From JACDER01 sp963717765 (GTDB taxonomy: Bacteria > Actinomycetota > Thermoleophilia > Gaiellales > Gaiellaceae): a DNA stretch of 64,000 bases. The position numbers were made by a program, and so were the translations under genes. The stretch is taken from positions 186,001 to 250,000 of the forward strand of contig CAVQWX010000002.1 in NCBI GenBank assembly GCA_963717765.1, given 5' to 3'. The notes under the pieces were generated by a model. That model was not told where the DNA came from. It saw only the letters and a program-made list of their open reading frames with translations, and did no database searches. Positions 31,754-41,376 of the stretch are shown piece after piece; position 1 is the first letter of the stretch; every line of letters begins with the position of its first letter.

Positions 31754-33742
31754 GTGGCCGAGCTGGGCCGGGCCGCACTCGTCATCTGCCTCGGCCTGTC
31801 GGTGTACGCGGCCGCCGCGGGCGCCTACGCCGCGTTCAGGGGCCGGCGCCGTCTGTCGCTCTCGGCACGGAACGCGCTCATCGCCTCGTTCGGGGCAGCG
31901 GCCGTCGCCGCGATCGTCCTGTTCAGCGCCCTCGCCCGCCACGACTTCAGCTTCACGTACGTGGCCGAGCACAGCGCGCGCCGCCTGCCCACGCTGTACA
32001 CGCTGTCCGCCTTCTGGGGAGGACAGGAGGGATCCCTGCTCCTGTGGCTCTTCATCCTGACCGCGTACGCCGCGGCGGTCGCCCTCATCAACCGGAAAAA
32101 GGCGCCGGACCTCGTCGCGTGGGTCGTGCCCGTGCTCGGCGGCGTCGCCGTCTTCTTCTCCTTCATGCTCGTCGCGGTCTCGAGCCCGTTCGACACGCAG
32201 GTCGCGCCCCCAGACGGCGCGGGGCTCAACCCGAGCCTGCAGAACCTGCACATGCTGATCCACCCGGTCCTCCTTTACCTCGGCTTCGTCGGGCTGACCA
32301 TCCCGTTCGCCTTCGGGATGGGGTCGCTGCTCGCCAGGCGCTCGGACGAGCGCTGGATCGTCGCGACGAGGCGCTGGACGCTCGCCGCGTGGGGCTTCCT
32401 CGGAATCGGCCAGCTGATCGGCGCACACTGGGCCTACGTCGAGGTGGGCTGGGGCGGCTACTACGCCTGGGATCCCGTCGAGAACGCGGCCCTCATGCCG
32501 TGGCTCGCGGCCACGGCATTCCTCCACTCAGTCATGGTGCAGGAGAAGAAGGGGATGCTGAAGATCTGGAACATGCTGCTCGTTTTGGGCGGCTTCGTCC
32601 TTGCGCTGTTCGGGACCTTTCTCACGCGCTCCGGCGTCCTCAACTCGATCCACTCGTTCACGGAGAGCCCGCTGGGCGGCTGGTTCCTCGGCTTCATCGC
32701 GATCGTGCTCGCCTTCTCCATCGGGCTCATCTTCCTTCGGCTACCGCTGCTCAGGACGAAGACGAAGCTCGAGTCGCTCGCGTCACGGGAGGCGAGCTTC
32801 CTCTACAACAACCTGCTGCTCGTCGCGTTCTGCCTGACGATCCTGTGGGGCGTCCTGTACCCGATCCTGTCGGAGGCGGTCACGGGCGAGCGAAACCACG
32901 TCAGCGGGCCGTACTACAACTTCTTCCTGCACGTCTTCGGGCTGCCGTTGCTGCTCTTGATGGGGATCGGCCCTCTGCTTGCGTGGCGGAAGACCTCGTT
33001 ACGAACCCTGGCCCGGACCTGGGCGTGGCCGGCCGCGGTGTCCCTGGTCGCCGGCGGAGTTCTGCTCGCGCTCGGCGCCGGCAGCTCGATACCCGGACTG
33101 ATCGCGTACACGTTCTCCGCCTTCGTGATCGCCTCGATCATCGTGGAGTTCGTGCGCGGCACGCGCGCGCGCAAGGCGGTGGCGGGCGGCTCGTGGCCCT
33201 CCGCGTTCTCTACGCTCGTCGCCCGCAACCGGCGGCGCTACGGCGGCTATGTCGTCCACGCGGCCATCGTCCTCCTTGCGATCGGGGTCGCCGGCTCGAG
33301 CGCATACGACACGACGCATGAGGCGAAGCTCCGGCCCGGCCAGGCCATGGAGATCCGCGGCTACACGCTCACGTACCGGCGGGCGGTCGAGAGACAGGCC
33401 GAGAACGCGCGCGAGGTCCGGGCGCTCGTCGACGTGCGGCGCGACGGGAAGCCAGACGGGACGCTCTCCGCCGGGAAGAACCACTACCCGGTGGAGGGGC
33501 AGATCTCGAACGAGGTCGACATCCGCAGCAACCTGCTGACGGGAGAGGACCTGTACCTGATCGCGCAGCAGATCAACACGAACGGAACGGTCTTCTTCAA
33601 GGCGGAGGTTCTCCCGCTCGTCAACCTCATCTGGCTCGCCGGGTTCATCTTCATCGGCGGGACGCTGATCGCGCTCTGGCCGGACGCGCGCGAGGCGCGC
33701 CGTCTGGCCGACCGCTACGGGTACGCGGCGGCCCGCGCGTGA
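31754..33742 (+). CDS. ccmF: heme lyase subunit CcmF
   Basis: CcmF ligates heme to CXXCH motifs of exported apocytochromes. The 662-residue polytopic protein of the heme-handling-protein family has the tryptophan-rich WWD loop WGGYYAWDPVENAALMPW (233-250), conserved His residues in HPVLLYLGF (about 170-178) and GERNHVSGP, and about 14 membrane helices with a periplasmic domain before the last helix (about 530-630). GTG 31754. Coupled to ccmE upstream and overlapping the next gene by 4 bases. Confidence 0.96.
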   Translation: MAELGRAALVICLGLSVYAAAAGAYAAFRGRRRLSLSARNALIASFGAAAVAAIVLFSALARHDFSFTYVAEHSARRLPTLYTLSAFWGGQEGSLLLWLFILTAYAAAVALINRKKAPDLVAWVVPVLGGVAVFFSFMLVAVSSPFDTQVAPPDGAGLNPSLQNLHMLIHPVLLYLGFVGLTIPFAFGMGSLLARRSDERWIVATRRWTLAAWGFLGIGQLIGAHWAYVEVGWGGYYAWDPVENAALMPWLAATAFLHSVMVQEKKGMLKIWNMLLVLGGFVLALFGTFLTRSGVLNSIHSFTESPLGGWFLGFIAIVLAFSIGLIFLRLPLLRTKTKLESLASREASFLYNNLLLVAFCLTILWGVLYPILSEAVTGERNHVSGPYYNFFLHVFGLPLLLLMGIGPLLAWRKTSLRTLARTWAWPAAVSLVAGGVLLALGAGSSIPGLIAYTFSAFVIASIIVEFVRGTRARKAVAGGSWPSAFSTLVARNRRRYGGYVVHAAIVLLAIGVAGSSAYDTTHEAKLRPGQAMEIRGYTLTYRRAVERQAENAREVRALVDVRRDGKPDGTLSAGKNHYPVEGQISNEVDIRSNLLTGEDLYLIAQQINTNGTVFFKAEVLPLVNLIWLAGFIFIGGTLIALWPDAREARRLADRYGYAAARA

Positions 33743-34218
33743 CACTCGCGCTCGTGCTCGGCGCGGCGCTCGCACTGGCCTGCGTCCTCTTCGTCGCGCG
33801 GCCGTTCCTGCTCGACCCGGAAGCCACGGACGACGAGCTGGACGAGCCGACCGCTCACGAGCGGCAGCGCCTCGAGTTCCTCGAGCGTCGCGACCGGGCA
33901 TTGGCCGCGCTGAAGGAGCTCGAGTTCGACCATCGCAGCGGCAAGATCTCGGACGAGGATTACCGCAGCCTCGTGGGGGGACTACGAAGGCAGGCCGCCG
34001 ACGCTCTCCGCTCACTCGAACCAGCCGAAAGGAGCCTGATGCGCAACCTCGAACCTCCGAGCCGGCCCGACATCCCGGAGCCGTACCCGCCGCCGGGCGA
34101 GCTGGACCCGCCGGCGCATCCCGACATCCCGGAGCCGTACCCGCCTCCTGGCGAAACCGATCCGCCCGCGCCGCCGCAGATCCCGGAGCCTTATCCCGGA
34201 ACCGAGCCGAACATGTAG
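33739..34218 (+). CDS. CcmI-like protein with proline-rich repeat tail
   Basis: A 159-residue protein starting at GTG 33739 inside the ccmF stop. An N-terminal membrane helix (LVLGAALALACVLFVARPFL) is followed by a coiled coil (RLEFLERRDRALAALKELEF; ISDEDYRSLVGGLRRQA) like the N-terminal part of CcmI, which presents apocytochromes. The tail is two 18-residue repeats built on PDIPEPYPPPGE plus a third partial copy (about 112-156). The usual CcmI TPR domain is absent. Assignment rests on position and the N-terminal pattern. Confidence 0.75.
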   Translation: MTLALVLGAALALACVLFVARPFLLDPEATDDELDEPTAHERQRLEFLERRDRALAALKELEFDHRSGKISDEDYRSLVGGLRRQAADALRSLEPAERSLMRNLEPPSRPDIPEPYPPPGELDPPAHPDIPEPYPPPGETDPPAPPQIPEPYPGTEPNM

Positions 34219-34272
34219 CGCGCCGACGGTTCTCGCAAACCGCTAGCGCGAAAGACACGAACTTCCGAAGGC

Positions 34273-34293
34273 GCCGGAGCATCGGGCTCCGGC
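34273..34293 (+). terminator. hairpin between ccm run and CHRD gene
   Basis: GCCGGAGC (34273-34280) pairs with GCTCCGGC (34286-34293) around ATCGG, immediately before the RBS of the CHRD gene. With no T-run it may be a weak terminator or a leader hairpin that influences the following RBS. Confidence 0.45.
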
Positions 34294-34308
34294 CGGAAGG
34301 AGGTTCCG

Positions 34309-34751
34309 ATGAAGACATCCTGGCTGCTGGTGGTGATCGCCGCCGCGGCGCTTTCGCTCGCAGGGCTCGGCATCGCCGCGTCTCAGGAGACGTACAAGGT
34401 GAAGGCGAAGCTCGGCGGCTCGCAGGAGACGCCGCGGAACAAGTCCAAGGGCACGGGCTCGTTCACTGGCACCGTCGTCGAGAAGGGCAAGTCCAAGACG
34501 CTGACCTGGAAGCTCACCTTCAAGGGCCTGACCGGGGCGGCGACCGCCGCGCACATCCATATGGGCAAGAAGGGCCACGCGGGGAACGTCATCGTCCCGC
34601 TGTGCACCCCCTGCAAGTCGGGAGCGCACGGCAGGGCCAAGGTCACCGAGAAGATCGTGAGCGCGCTCGAGCATCACAAGGCGTACGCGAACGTGCACAC
34701 GGCCAAGTACCCGAACGGCGAGATCCGCGGCCAGGTCGCGGTGACCGAGAG

Positions 34752-34755
<4 letters not shown>
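34309..34755 (+). CDS. secreted CHRD-domain protein
   Basis: A 148-residue protein with signal peptide (MKTSWLLVVIAAAALSLAGL, cleavage near residue 24) followed by one CHRD domain (about 29-146) with typical features: LGGSQETPRN, LTWKLTFKGLTG, AAHIHMGKKGHAG, and NVHTAKYPNGEIRGQV. CHRD domains occur in chordin and many bacterial exported proteins; no enzymatic role is established. The RBS AAGGAGG (34297-34303) supports ATG 34309. It overlaps the convergent mntH by 4 bases. Confidence 0.93.
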
Positions 34756-36038
<1,283 letters not shown>

Positions 36039-36042
36039 GCTG

Positions 36043-36064
36043 AGGTTTAGTCTAGCCTAAACTT
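36043..36064 (-). promoter_or_regulatory. DtxR/MntR/IdeR-like operator of mntH
   Basis: Inverted repeat AGGTTTAG-TCTAGC-CTAAACTT; arms 36043-36050 and 36057-36064 match at 7 of 8 positions. On the mntH strand it reads AAGTTTAGGCTAGACTAAAC, close to the TTAGGTTAGCCTAA-type boxes of DtxR-family regulators. Lying directly in front of the metal-importer start codon, it would block transcription start when metal is replete. The binding protein is not in the window. Confidence 0.72.
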
Positions 36065-36602
36065 TGCTTTGGTACACGTGGATGTCCGGCAGGTTGCGGA
36101 ATCCCTCGTCCAGGTCGAATCCGTACCCGACGAAGAGCTCGTCCGGCACCGTGAACCCCACGTAGCGCACGGGCAGGTCCTCGACGATGCGGCGGTAGGG
36201 GCGGTCGAGGAGCGTCGCGACAGCGACGGACGCGGGCCGGCGCAGCGTGAGTGTCTTCACCAGGTAGTTGAGTGTGAGGCCCGTGTCGACGACGTCCTCC
36301 ACGATGAGCACGTCCCGCCCCTCGATCGAGAGCCCGAGATCCTTGAGCAGCCGGATCCGCGAGTGGCCGCCGAGCGTCGCGTCGGGGCCGTAAGCGGCCA
36401 GCTCGACGAACTCGAGCTCGTGCGTGATCTCCAGCTCGCGCGACAGGTCGGCGAGGAAGACGACGCTGGCCTTGAGCGGCGCGACCAGGAGCGGCTCGCT
36501 CCGGCGGTAGTCCTCGTCGATCTCCTCGGCCAGCTCGGCTACCCGATCCGCGATCTCCTCCGCGGAGAGGTAGCGGTCTCCGACGTGCGGAGCGTCGGCT
36601 AG
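36057..36602 (-). CDS. hpt: hypoxanthine phosphoribosyltransferase, start codon unclear
   Basis: The frame encodes a purine salvage HPRT of about 180 residues: YLSAEEIADRVAELAEEI, LLVAPLKASVVFLADLSREL, the PRPP motif VLIVEDVVDTGLTL, RPYRRIVEDLPVRYVGFTVP and VGYGFDLDEGFRNLP. These are all in family order. However, no ATG, GTG or TTG exists in frame between the conserved N-terminus and position 36890, far inside the upstream gene. The given 5' end marks the stop region of that gene, near where a start is expected; translation may be coupled or use a near-cognate codon such as CTG, or the sequence may hold an error. Confidence 0.82.
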   Translation of the reverse strand, partial: LADAPHVGDRYLSAEEIADRVAELAEEIDEDYRRSEPLLVAPLKASVVFLADLSRELEITHELEFVELAAYGPDATLGGHSRIRLLKDLGLSIEGRDVLIVEDVVDTGLTLNYLVKTLTLRRPASVAVATLLDRPYRRIVEDLPVRYVGFTVPDELFVGYGFDLDEGFRNLPDIHVYQSKV

Positions 36603-36967
36603 CTCGCGAGCTCGAGGCGGTATCGCTGCGCCAGTCGCTCGACGTCGCGCTTGTAGAAGAGCTTGACCTTGACGCCCGGGTACTGCTGCCGGAGCTTGCG
36701 GAGCTTCCTGTTCTTGCGCGTGACCAGCGACTGCTTCATCACGGTGATCTCGATGTAGAGATCCTGCTCGGGAAGGTAGAAGTCCGGCGAGAACGCCTCG
36801 ATTACCTTGCCGTCCTCGTCGCGCTCGAGGACGAAGGTCCGCGGCTCGTAGTCCCACGGCACACCGTGGAAGTCGAGAATCTTGGCGCACTCGAGCTCTG
36901 CCCGGTTGGCGAAGCGCGGCTGGCCGACCCCAACATATGCCTGGAAATCAGGCGTTTCCAGCAGCAT
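36599..36967 (-). CDS. PD-(D/E)XK-type nuclease-fold protein
   Basis: A 122-residue protein from ATG 36967. The restriction-endonuclease-like pattern is visible: NRAELECAKILDFHGVPWDY (Glu24-containing first helix), then PDFYLP (Asp62) and LYIEITV (Glu73), a spacing typical of PD-(D/E)XK enzymes with Thr replacing the usual Lys. The C-terminal basic segment VTRKNRKLRKLRQ could bind nucleic acid. Activity and role unknown. Its stop region overlaps the expected beginning of hpt, suggesting coupled expression. Confidence 0.78.
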   Translation of the reverse strand: MLLETPDFQAYVGVGQPRFANRAELECAKILDFHGVPWDYEPRTFVLERDEDGKVIEAFSPDFYLPEQDLYIEITVMKQSLVTRKNRKLRKLRQQYPGVKVKLFYKRDVERLAQRYRLELAS

Positions 36968-37016
36968 CTGCGCACCAGGGTACCAGCGCCCCCGGACGGG
37001 TACGCTTCCCGCGCCG

Positions 37017-37799
37017 ATGCTCACTATCGCGCACATCTCGGACCTCCATTGCGGAGGGCCGCACTTCGTCCCGAACCTGCTCGAGCGGGCGATCAGCGAG
37101 GTGAACGACATCCAGCCCGACATCGTCATCTGCTCCGGCGACCTGACCAGCTTCGGCTTCAAGCAGGAGTACGCCGAGGCCAGGCGCTACCTGGACATGC
37201 TCAAGTGCGGCTCGGTCGTCGTGATCCCCGGCAACCACGACTCGCGCAACGTGGGATACGTCCACTTCGAGGAGCTGTTCGGCGAGCGCAACTCGGTGCT
37301 CCACCGTGACGGTGTGACCGTGGTTGCGATCGACTCCACCGAGCCCGACCTCGACCACGGGCAGGTGGGACGCGGCCGGTACGGGTGGATCGAGGAGCAG
37401 TTCGGGGCGCCGGCCGACCTGCGCATCTTCGTCCTCCACCACCACCTGCTTCCGGTGCCGGGGACGGGCCGGGAGCGCAACATCGTCTACGACGCCGGCG
37501 ACCTCATCGAGTGCCTCCAGCACGCGGGCGTCAACCTGGTGCTGTCCGGGCACAAGCACGTCCCGTACGCGTGGCGGCTGGAGAACATGTTCATCGTCAA
37601 CGCGGGGACCGTCTCTTCGATGCGCCTCAGAGGGAACACGCGCCAGTGCTATAACGTGATCGAGATCGACGGCGGCCACGTGGACGTTTCGCGCTGCTAC
37701 CCGTTTCACGGCCGCGAGCGGATCATCGAGTTCTCGCTCGAGACGCTCGACTTCCAGAAGTACACGCGCCGGATCGAGCGCGAGGTAACGACGCGGTGA
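37017..37799 (+). CDS. calcineurin-like metallophosphoesterase
   Basis: A 260-residue phosphoesterase with the full dimetal motif set: HISDLHCGG (about 5-13), SGDLTS, IPGNHDSRN, VLHHHLLPV and LSGHKHVP. Resembles the CpdA/Icc-like group. It starts at ATG 37017, divergent from the PD-(D/E)XK gene, and overlaps the cyclic-diphosphoglycerate synthetase gene by 4 bases. The context suggests a phosphate ester linked to that pathway as substrate, but this is inference; cyclic nucleotide or phospholipid hydrolysis are alternatives. Confidence 0.9.
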   Translation: MLTIAHISDLHCGGPHFVPNLLERAISEVNDIQPDIVICSGDLTSFGFKQEYAEARRYLDMLKCGSVVVIPGNHDSRNVGYVHFEELFGERNSVLHRDGVTVVAIDSTEPDLDHGQVGRGRYGWIEEQFGAPADLRIFVLHHHLLPVPGTGRERNIVYDAGDLIECLQHAGVNLVLSGHKHVPYAWRLENMFIVNAGTVSSMRLRGNTRQCYNVIEIDGGHVDVSRCYPFHGRERIIEFSLETLDFQKYTRRIEREVTTR

Positions 37800-38983
37800 C
37801 GCGCGCCCTCGCTGTGATCGACGGCGAGCATTACGCGCCGGTCGTGCGCGACGCGCTGGCCGAGCTCCCGTATGACTTCGTGGGGGCGTATTTCGCCGGC
37901 GGATCGGAAAAGGTCGTCGGAGACGAGGACTACGGCGTCCCCGTTGCGGAGGACTTCGACCGGGCGCTTACCGAGTGGGACCCGGAGCTGGTCTTCGATC
38001 TGTCGGGCGAGCCGGTCGTCGAGCCTGCGGAGCGCCTGCGGCTCGCGAGCACCGCGCTCGCACGCGGCGTCGCGTACGCGGGAGCCGACTTCCGCTTCGA
38101 TCCTCCCGTGCTGGAATCGTTCTCGCGGCCCTCGCTCGCCGTCATCGGAACGGGGAAGCGAGTGGGGAAGACCGCGGTCACGGGTCATATCGCCCGCGTC
38201 CTCTCGCAGCAGCGGAAGGTGGTCGTCGTGGCGATGGGCCGAGGCGGGCCGCCCGAGCCGCAGGTGATCGAGTCGCCGCCGACCGTGGAGGATCTCGTGT
38301 CGCTGTCGCGGGCGGGGGGGCATGCCGCATCCGACTACCTGGAGACCGCCGCCCTGGCCGGCGTGCCGACGGTCGGGTGCCGGCGGTGCGGGAGCGGAAT
38401 GGCCGGAGCGGTGGCGACGTCGAGTGTCCTCGCGGGTGCGGAGATCGCAAACGGTCTCGATCCGGATCTCGTGATCTTCGACGGAAGCGGAGCCGCCGTT
38501 CCGCCCATCGACGCAGGCGCCCGCATCCTCGTCGCCCATGACGTGACAGCGGGATTGAACCTGTACCGGCTCCTCATCTCCGATCTCGTGCTCACGAGGG
38601 ACGAGGGCGTGGCGCGCGCCGTCACGCGCGTCTCGACGGTGCCCTTCCTCGCGTTCGACCTCCGCCTGAAGCCGTCGACGCCGCTCGGCGGCCGGCGTAC
38701 CGCGGTTTTCACGACCGGCGCCGACCGGGTGGAGCACCTGGACGCGGACGTCGTGCACGTCTCGGTCAATCTCGCGCGCCGAGACGTCCTGCGCGACGAG
38801 CTCGGGCGCGTCGACGCCGAGGTCTACCTCGTCGAGCTCAAAGCCGCCGCCATCGACGTCGTGGCTGAGGCGGCCCTTGAACGGGGCGCCGAGGTCGTCT
38901 TCGCGGAGAACGAGGTCGTCGCCGACGGCCTGGACGAGCGGATCGAGACGCTGGCCGATCGCATGCTGGAGCGCGTCGCGTGA
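37796..38983 (+). CDS. cpgS: cyclic 2,3-diphosphoglycerate synthetase
   Basis: In methanogens this enzyme closes 2,3-diphosphoglycerate into cyclic 2,3-diphosphoglycerate using ATP; the product is a thermoprotectant and phosphate/energy store. The 395-residue protein shows the family pattern: VIDGEHYAPVVRDAL (8-22), AGGSEK, AGADFRFDPP, the P-loop VIGTGKRVGKTAVTG (about 116-130), MGRGGPPEPQVIE, and VGCRRCGSGMAGAV. GTG 37796 overlaps the phosphoesterase stop, and its own stop overlaps the 2-phosphoglycerate kinase start. It is shorter than the methanogen enzyme by about 60 residues. Confidence 0.9.
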   Translation: MTRALAVIDGEHYAPVVRDALAELPYDFVGAYFAGGSEKVVGDEDYGVPVAEDFDRALTEWDPELVFDLSGEPVVEPAERLRLASTALARGVAYAGADFRFDPPVLESFSRPSLAVIGTGKRVGKTAVTGHIARVLSQQRKVVVVAMGRGGPPEPQVIESPPTVEDLVSLSRAGGHAASDYLETAALAGVPTVGCRRCGSGMAGAVATSSVLAGAEIANGLDPDLVIFDGSGAAVPPIDAGARILVAHDVTAGLNLYRLLISDLVLTRDEGVARAVTRVSTVPFLAFDLRLKPSTPLGGRRTAVFTTGADRVEHLDADVVHVSVNLARRDVLRDELGRVDAEVYLVELKAAAIDVVAEAALERGAEVVFAENEVVADGLDERIETLADRMLERVA

Positions 38984-39882
38984 GCGAGCCCCGGCACCTC
39001 GAGCCGGTCCCGCTCGGGGACGCGGACGTTCCCTACTCCAAGGGGCTGATGGCGCGCGCGCTGATCGCCACCGGCATGTCTCCTCCACGCGCGTACGAGC
39101 TGGCCCGGCGTGTCGAGGGCGGGCTCGACGCGAGCGGCGCCGTCGACCTCGACCGTATGCACGACCTGGCGGTCGAGATCCTCGGCGAGAAGGAGGGCGG
39201 CCAGGCCATGCGCCGGCTGCTCCGCTACCGCGAGCTGCAGGAGCTCGACCTCCCGATCGTCCTCCTCGTCGGCGGCGCGACCGGCACGGGCAAGTCGACG
39301 ATCGCGACAGAGGTCGCGTACCGGCTTGGAATCAGCCGCGTCACGTCCACCGACTTCGTCCGGCAGACGATGCGCGCATTCTTCTCACGCGAGTTCATGC
39401 CGTCGATCCACTACTCGAGCTTCGAGGCCGGTCGTGCGGTGTCCGGGATGGCTGGCGAGCAGGCGGTGGCCGGCTTCCTCGAGCAGACCCGGAACGTGTT
39501 GGTCGGCGTGCAGGCCGCGATCGACCGCGTGCTCGAGGAGGGCTGGTCGATGGTGCTGGAAGGCGTCCACCTCGTTCCCGGCATGCTCCCTGTCGCGCTC
39601 GAGCGCGCGGTGCTCGTGCAATGCGTCCTGAACATCGACGACCCGAGCACCCACGCCGAGCACTTCGCCGTCCGTGACGTCGCCTCGGACGGCTCGCGCA
39701 AGATGGACAAGTACCTGTCCTCGTTCGAGGAGATCCGCCAAATCCAGGAGTTCATCGTCCGCCGCGCCCGTGAGGTCGACGTGGCTGTCATCGAGAATGA
39801 GAATATGGACCGCGCCGTCGCCGAATTGATGGAGCTGGTGTTCACCGAAGTGGAGAGGGTGCAGGTTGACGAAGCTGAGTGA
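38980..39882 (+). CDS. 2-phosphoglycerate kinase with ATP-cone
   Basis: Phosphorylates 2-phosphoglycerate to 2,3-diphosphoglycerate, the step before cyclisation. The 300 residues consist of an N-terminal ATP-cone-like domain (VPYSKGLMARALIATGMSPP, about 17-36) and a P-loop kinase domain (VGGATGTGKSTIATE, about 97-111; TSTDFVRQTMRAFFS; MVLEGVHLVPG). This is the archaeal 2PGK architecture. GTG 38980 overlaps the cpgS stop by 4 bases; its 3' end overlaps the GlpX-like gene by 17. Symbol left open since bacterial names vary. Confidence 0.9.
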   Translation: MSEPRHLEPVPLGDADVPYSKGLMARALIATGMSPPRAYELARRVEGGLDASGAVDLDRMHDLAVEILGEKEGGQAMRRLLRYRELQELDLPIVLLVGGATGTGKSTIATEVAYRLGISRVTSTDFVRQTMRAFFSREFMPSIHYSSFEAGRAVSGMAGEQAVAGFLEQTRNVLVGVQAAIDRVLEEGWSMVLEGVHLVPGMLPVALERAVLVQCVLNIDDPSTHAEHFAVRDVASDGSRKMDKYLSSFEEIRQIQEFIVRRAREVDVAVIENENMDRAVAELMELVFTEVERVQVDEAE

Positions 39883-40885
39883 GGCGCTCGATCCCGGGCG
39901 CTCCCAGGCCCCGACCGGGAGCGCGTATTGCCTGTGCGAGAGCTACGCGCGCGTGACCGAGCGGGCCGCGCTCGGCGGAGCGCGTTGGCTCGGGCGGGAC
40001 GACCAGGATGCAGCGCGGGAGGCGGCATATTCCGGGATGCGCCAAGCGCTCGAGCAGATGCCGATCAGCGGCCGCGTCGTCATCGGAGTAGAGGAGGATC
40101 CCGAGGGCCTCTCTCCCGAGACCGAGCTCGGAACGGGTGGCGACAAGGTCGACCTGGCGATCGATCCGCTCGAGGGCCGCGGCGTCGTCGCGCGCGGCGG
40201 CTACGGCGCGATGGCGATGGTCGCGGTGGGCGAGCCCGACTCGCTCATGCGGCTCCCGGACATGTACATGCGCAAGATGGCGGTCGGCCCGGCCGCCCGC
40301 GACCGCATCGACCTGGGCAAGCCCGTCGCGGAGAACATTGAGGCGATCGCCGACACCTTTGGGCGCCGTCCCAACGACATCACCGCGATCGTCCTCGACC
40401 GTCCACGCCACCACGACCTGATCGAGGAGATCCGGGCTGCAGGCGCGCGCATCAAGCTCATCCAGGACGGGGACGTCACCGCATCCATTTCGGCGGCGAT
40501 CCGCGGCACGAACGACCATCTTGCGATCGGGATCGGCGGCACCCGTCAGGCCATCCTGTCTGCGGCCGCGCTGCGCTGCCTCGGCGGCGGGCTGCAGGCC
40601 CAGTTGTGGCCGACGGCCCGCTCGGAGATCGAGGCTGCGCGCGAGCACGGCATCGAGGACGTGACCCGCGTCTTCGGGCTCGACGACTTCACGCGCGGCG
40701 ACGTGATCGTGGTCGCGACGGGCGTCTCTTCCGGGGACCTGTTGCGCGGCGTCCGCTTCCTCGCCGATTCGGCGAGGACCCACTCACTCGTCATGTGCAC
40801 TCGCTGCAACTGGGTGCGGTTCGTGGACGGGATCCACTTCTTCGCGCGCGAGCGGCGCGAGGAAGTCCGCCTGCTCGGGTTCTGA
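39866..40885 (+). CDS. glpX: class II fructose-1,6-bisphosphatase (GlpX family)
   Basis: A 339-residue GlpX-type sugar bisphosphatase of gluconeogenesis. Family blocks include CESYARVTERAALGGARWLG, VVIGVEEDPEG, ETELGTGGDKVDLAIDPLEG (the Asp-rich metal site), RIKLIQDGDVTASISAA and IGGTRQAILSAAALRCLGG. TTG 39866 lies within the 2PGK gene, preceded by GAGAGGG. Linkage to 2PGK and cpgS places it at the triose/hexose node that feeds phosphoglycerate; a role specific to that pathway is inference. Confidence 0.92.
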   Translation: MTKLSEALDPGRSQAPTGSAYCLCESYARVTERAALGGARWLGRDDQDAAREAAYSGMRQALEQMPISGRVVIGVEEDPEGLSPETELGTGGDKVDLAIDPLEGRGVVARGGYGAMAMVAVGEPDSLMRLPDMYMRKMAVGPAARDRIDLGKPVAENIEAIADTFGRRPNDITAIVLDRPRHHDLIEEIRAAGARIKLIQDGDVTASISAAIRGTNDHLAIGIGGTRQAILSAAALRCLGGGLQAQLWPTARSEIEAAREHGIEDVTRVFGLDDFTRGDVIVVATGVSSGDLLRGVRFLADSARTHSLVMCTRCNWVRFVDGIHFFARERREEVRLLGF

Positions 40886-40908
40886 CACCCGACGAGTAGA
40901 CTCGACGT

Positions 40909-41208
40909 ATGCCCACCAAGGAAGAGGTCGTCGATGCGCTTCGCCAGGTCGAGGATCCCGAGCTGGGAATGGACATCGTGGATCTCGGTCTGATGTACGA
41001 CGTCGAGCTCGAGAACGGCAAGGTCAAGGTCGTGCACACGCTCACATCCATGGGTTGTCCCGTCGGGCCGATGATCCAGCAGCAGATCGACGACGTCGTA
41101 CGGGCACTGCCCGGTGTCGACGACGTCGAGGTCGAGCTGACCTGGGATCCGCCCTGGACGCCGGAGAAGATGTCCGAGGACGCGAAGTTCATCCTCGGCT
41201 TCGGCTAA
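40909..41208 (+). CDS. DUF59/MIP18-family metal-sulfur assembly protein
   Basis: A 99-residue single DUF59 domain, as in PaaD, SufT and MIP18, which help insert iron-sulfur clusters. It shows TKEEVVDALRQVEDPELGMD (about 3-22), IVDLGLMYDVEL, TLTSMGCPVGPMI with the conserved Cys, and a C-terminal VELTWDPPWTPEKMS. ATG 40909 is 23 bases after glpX, so it may be the last gene of that operon. No suf genes are adjacent. Confidence 0.93.
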   Translation: MPTKEEVVDALRQVEDPELGMDIVDLGLMYDVELENGKVKVVHTLTSMGCPVGPMIQQQIDDVVRALPGVDDVEVELTWDPPWTPEKMSEDAKFILGFG

Positions 41209-41376
41209 ACGAGCAGTTCGCGCCAAAACGCACTAACACTTCGCTTACGAAACCTTACTGCGGGATTCATCTCGGTCTGAAAGCATCGCTCCCGGTGACT
41301 CAGAGCGATGGGGCTGCTCCCGCTCCCTCCTACGCGCCGCGCGGCTCCCTCGCTCTATTTTCCTCTCCGCTGACGG

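Noticed and set aside
41209..41376. tRNA or riboswitch in the AT-richer gap
   Set aside because: No cloverleaf, no conserved T-loop sequence and no known aptamer core could be found by eye; only two simple stems.
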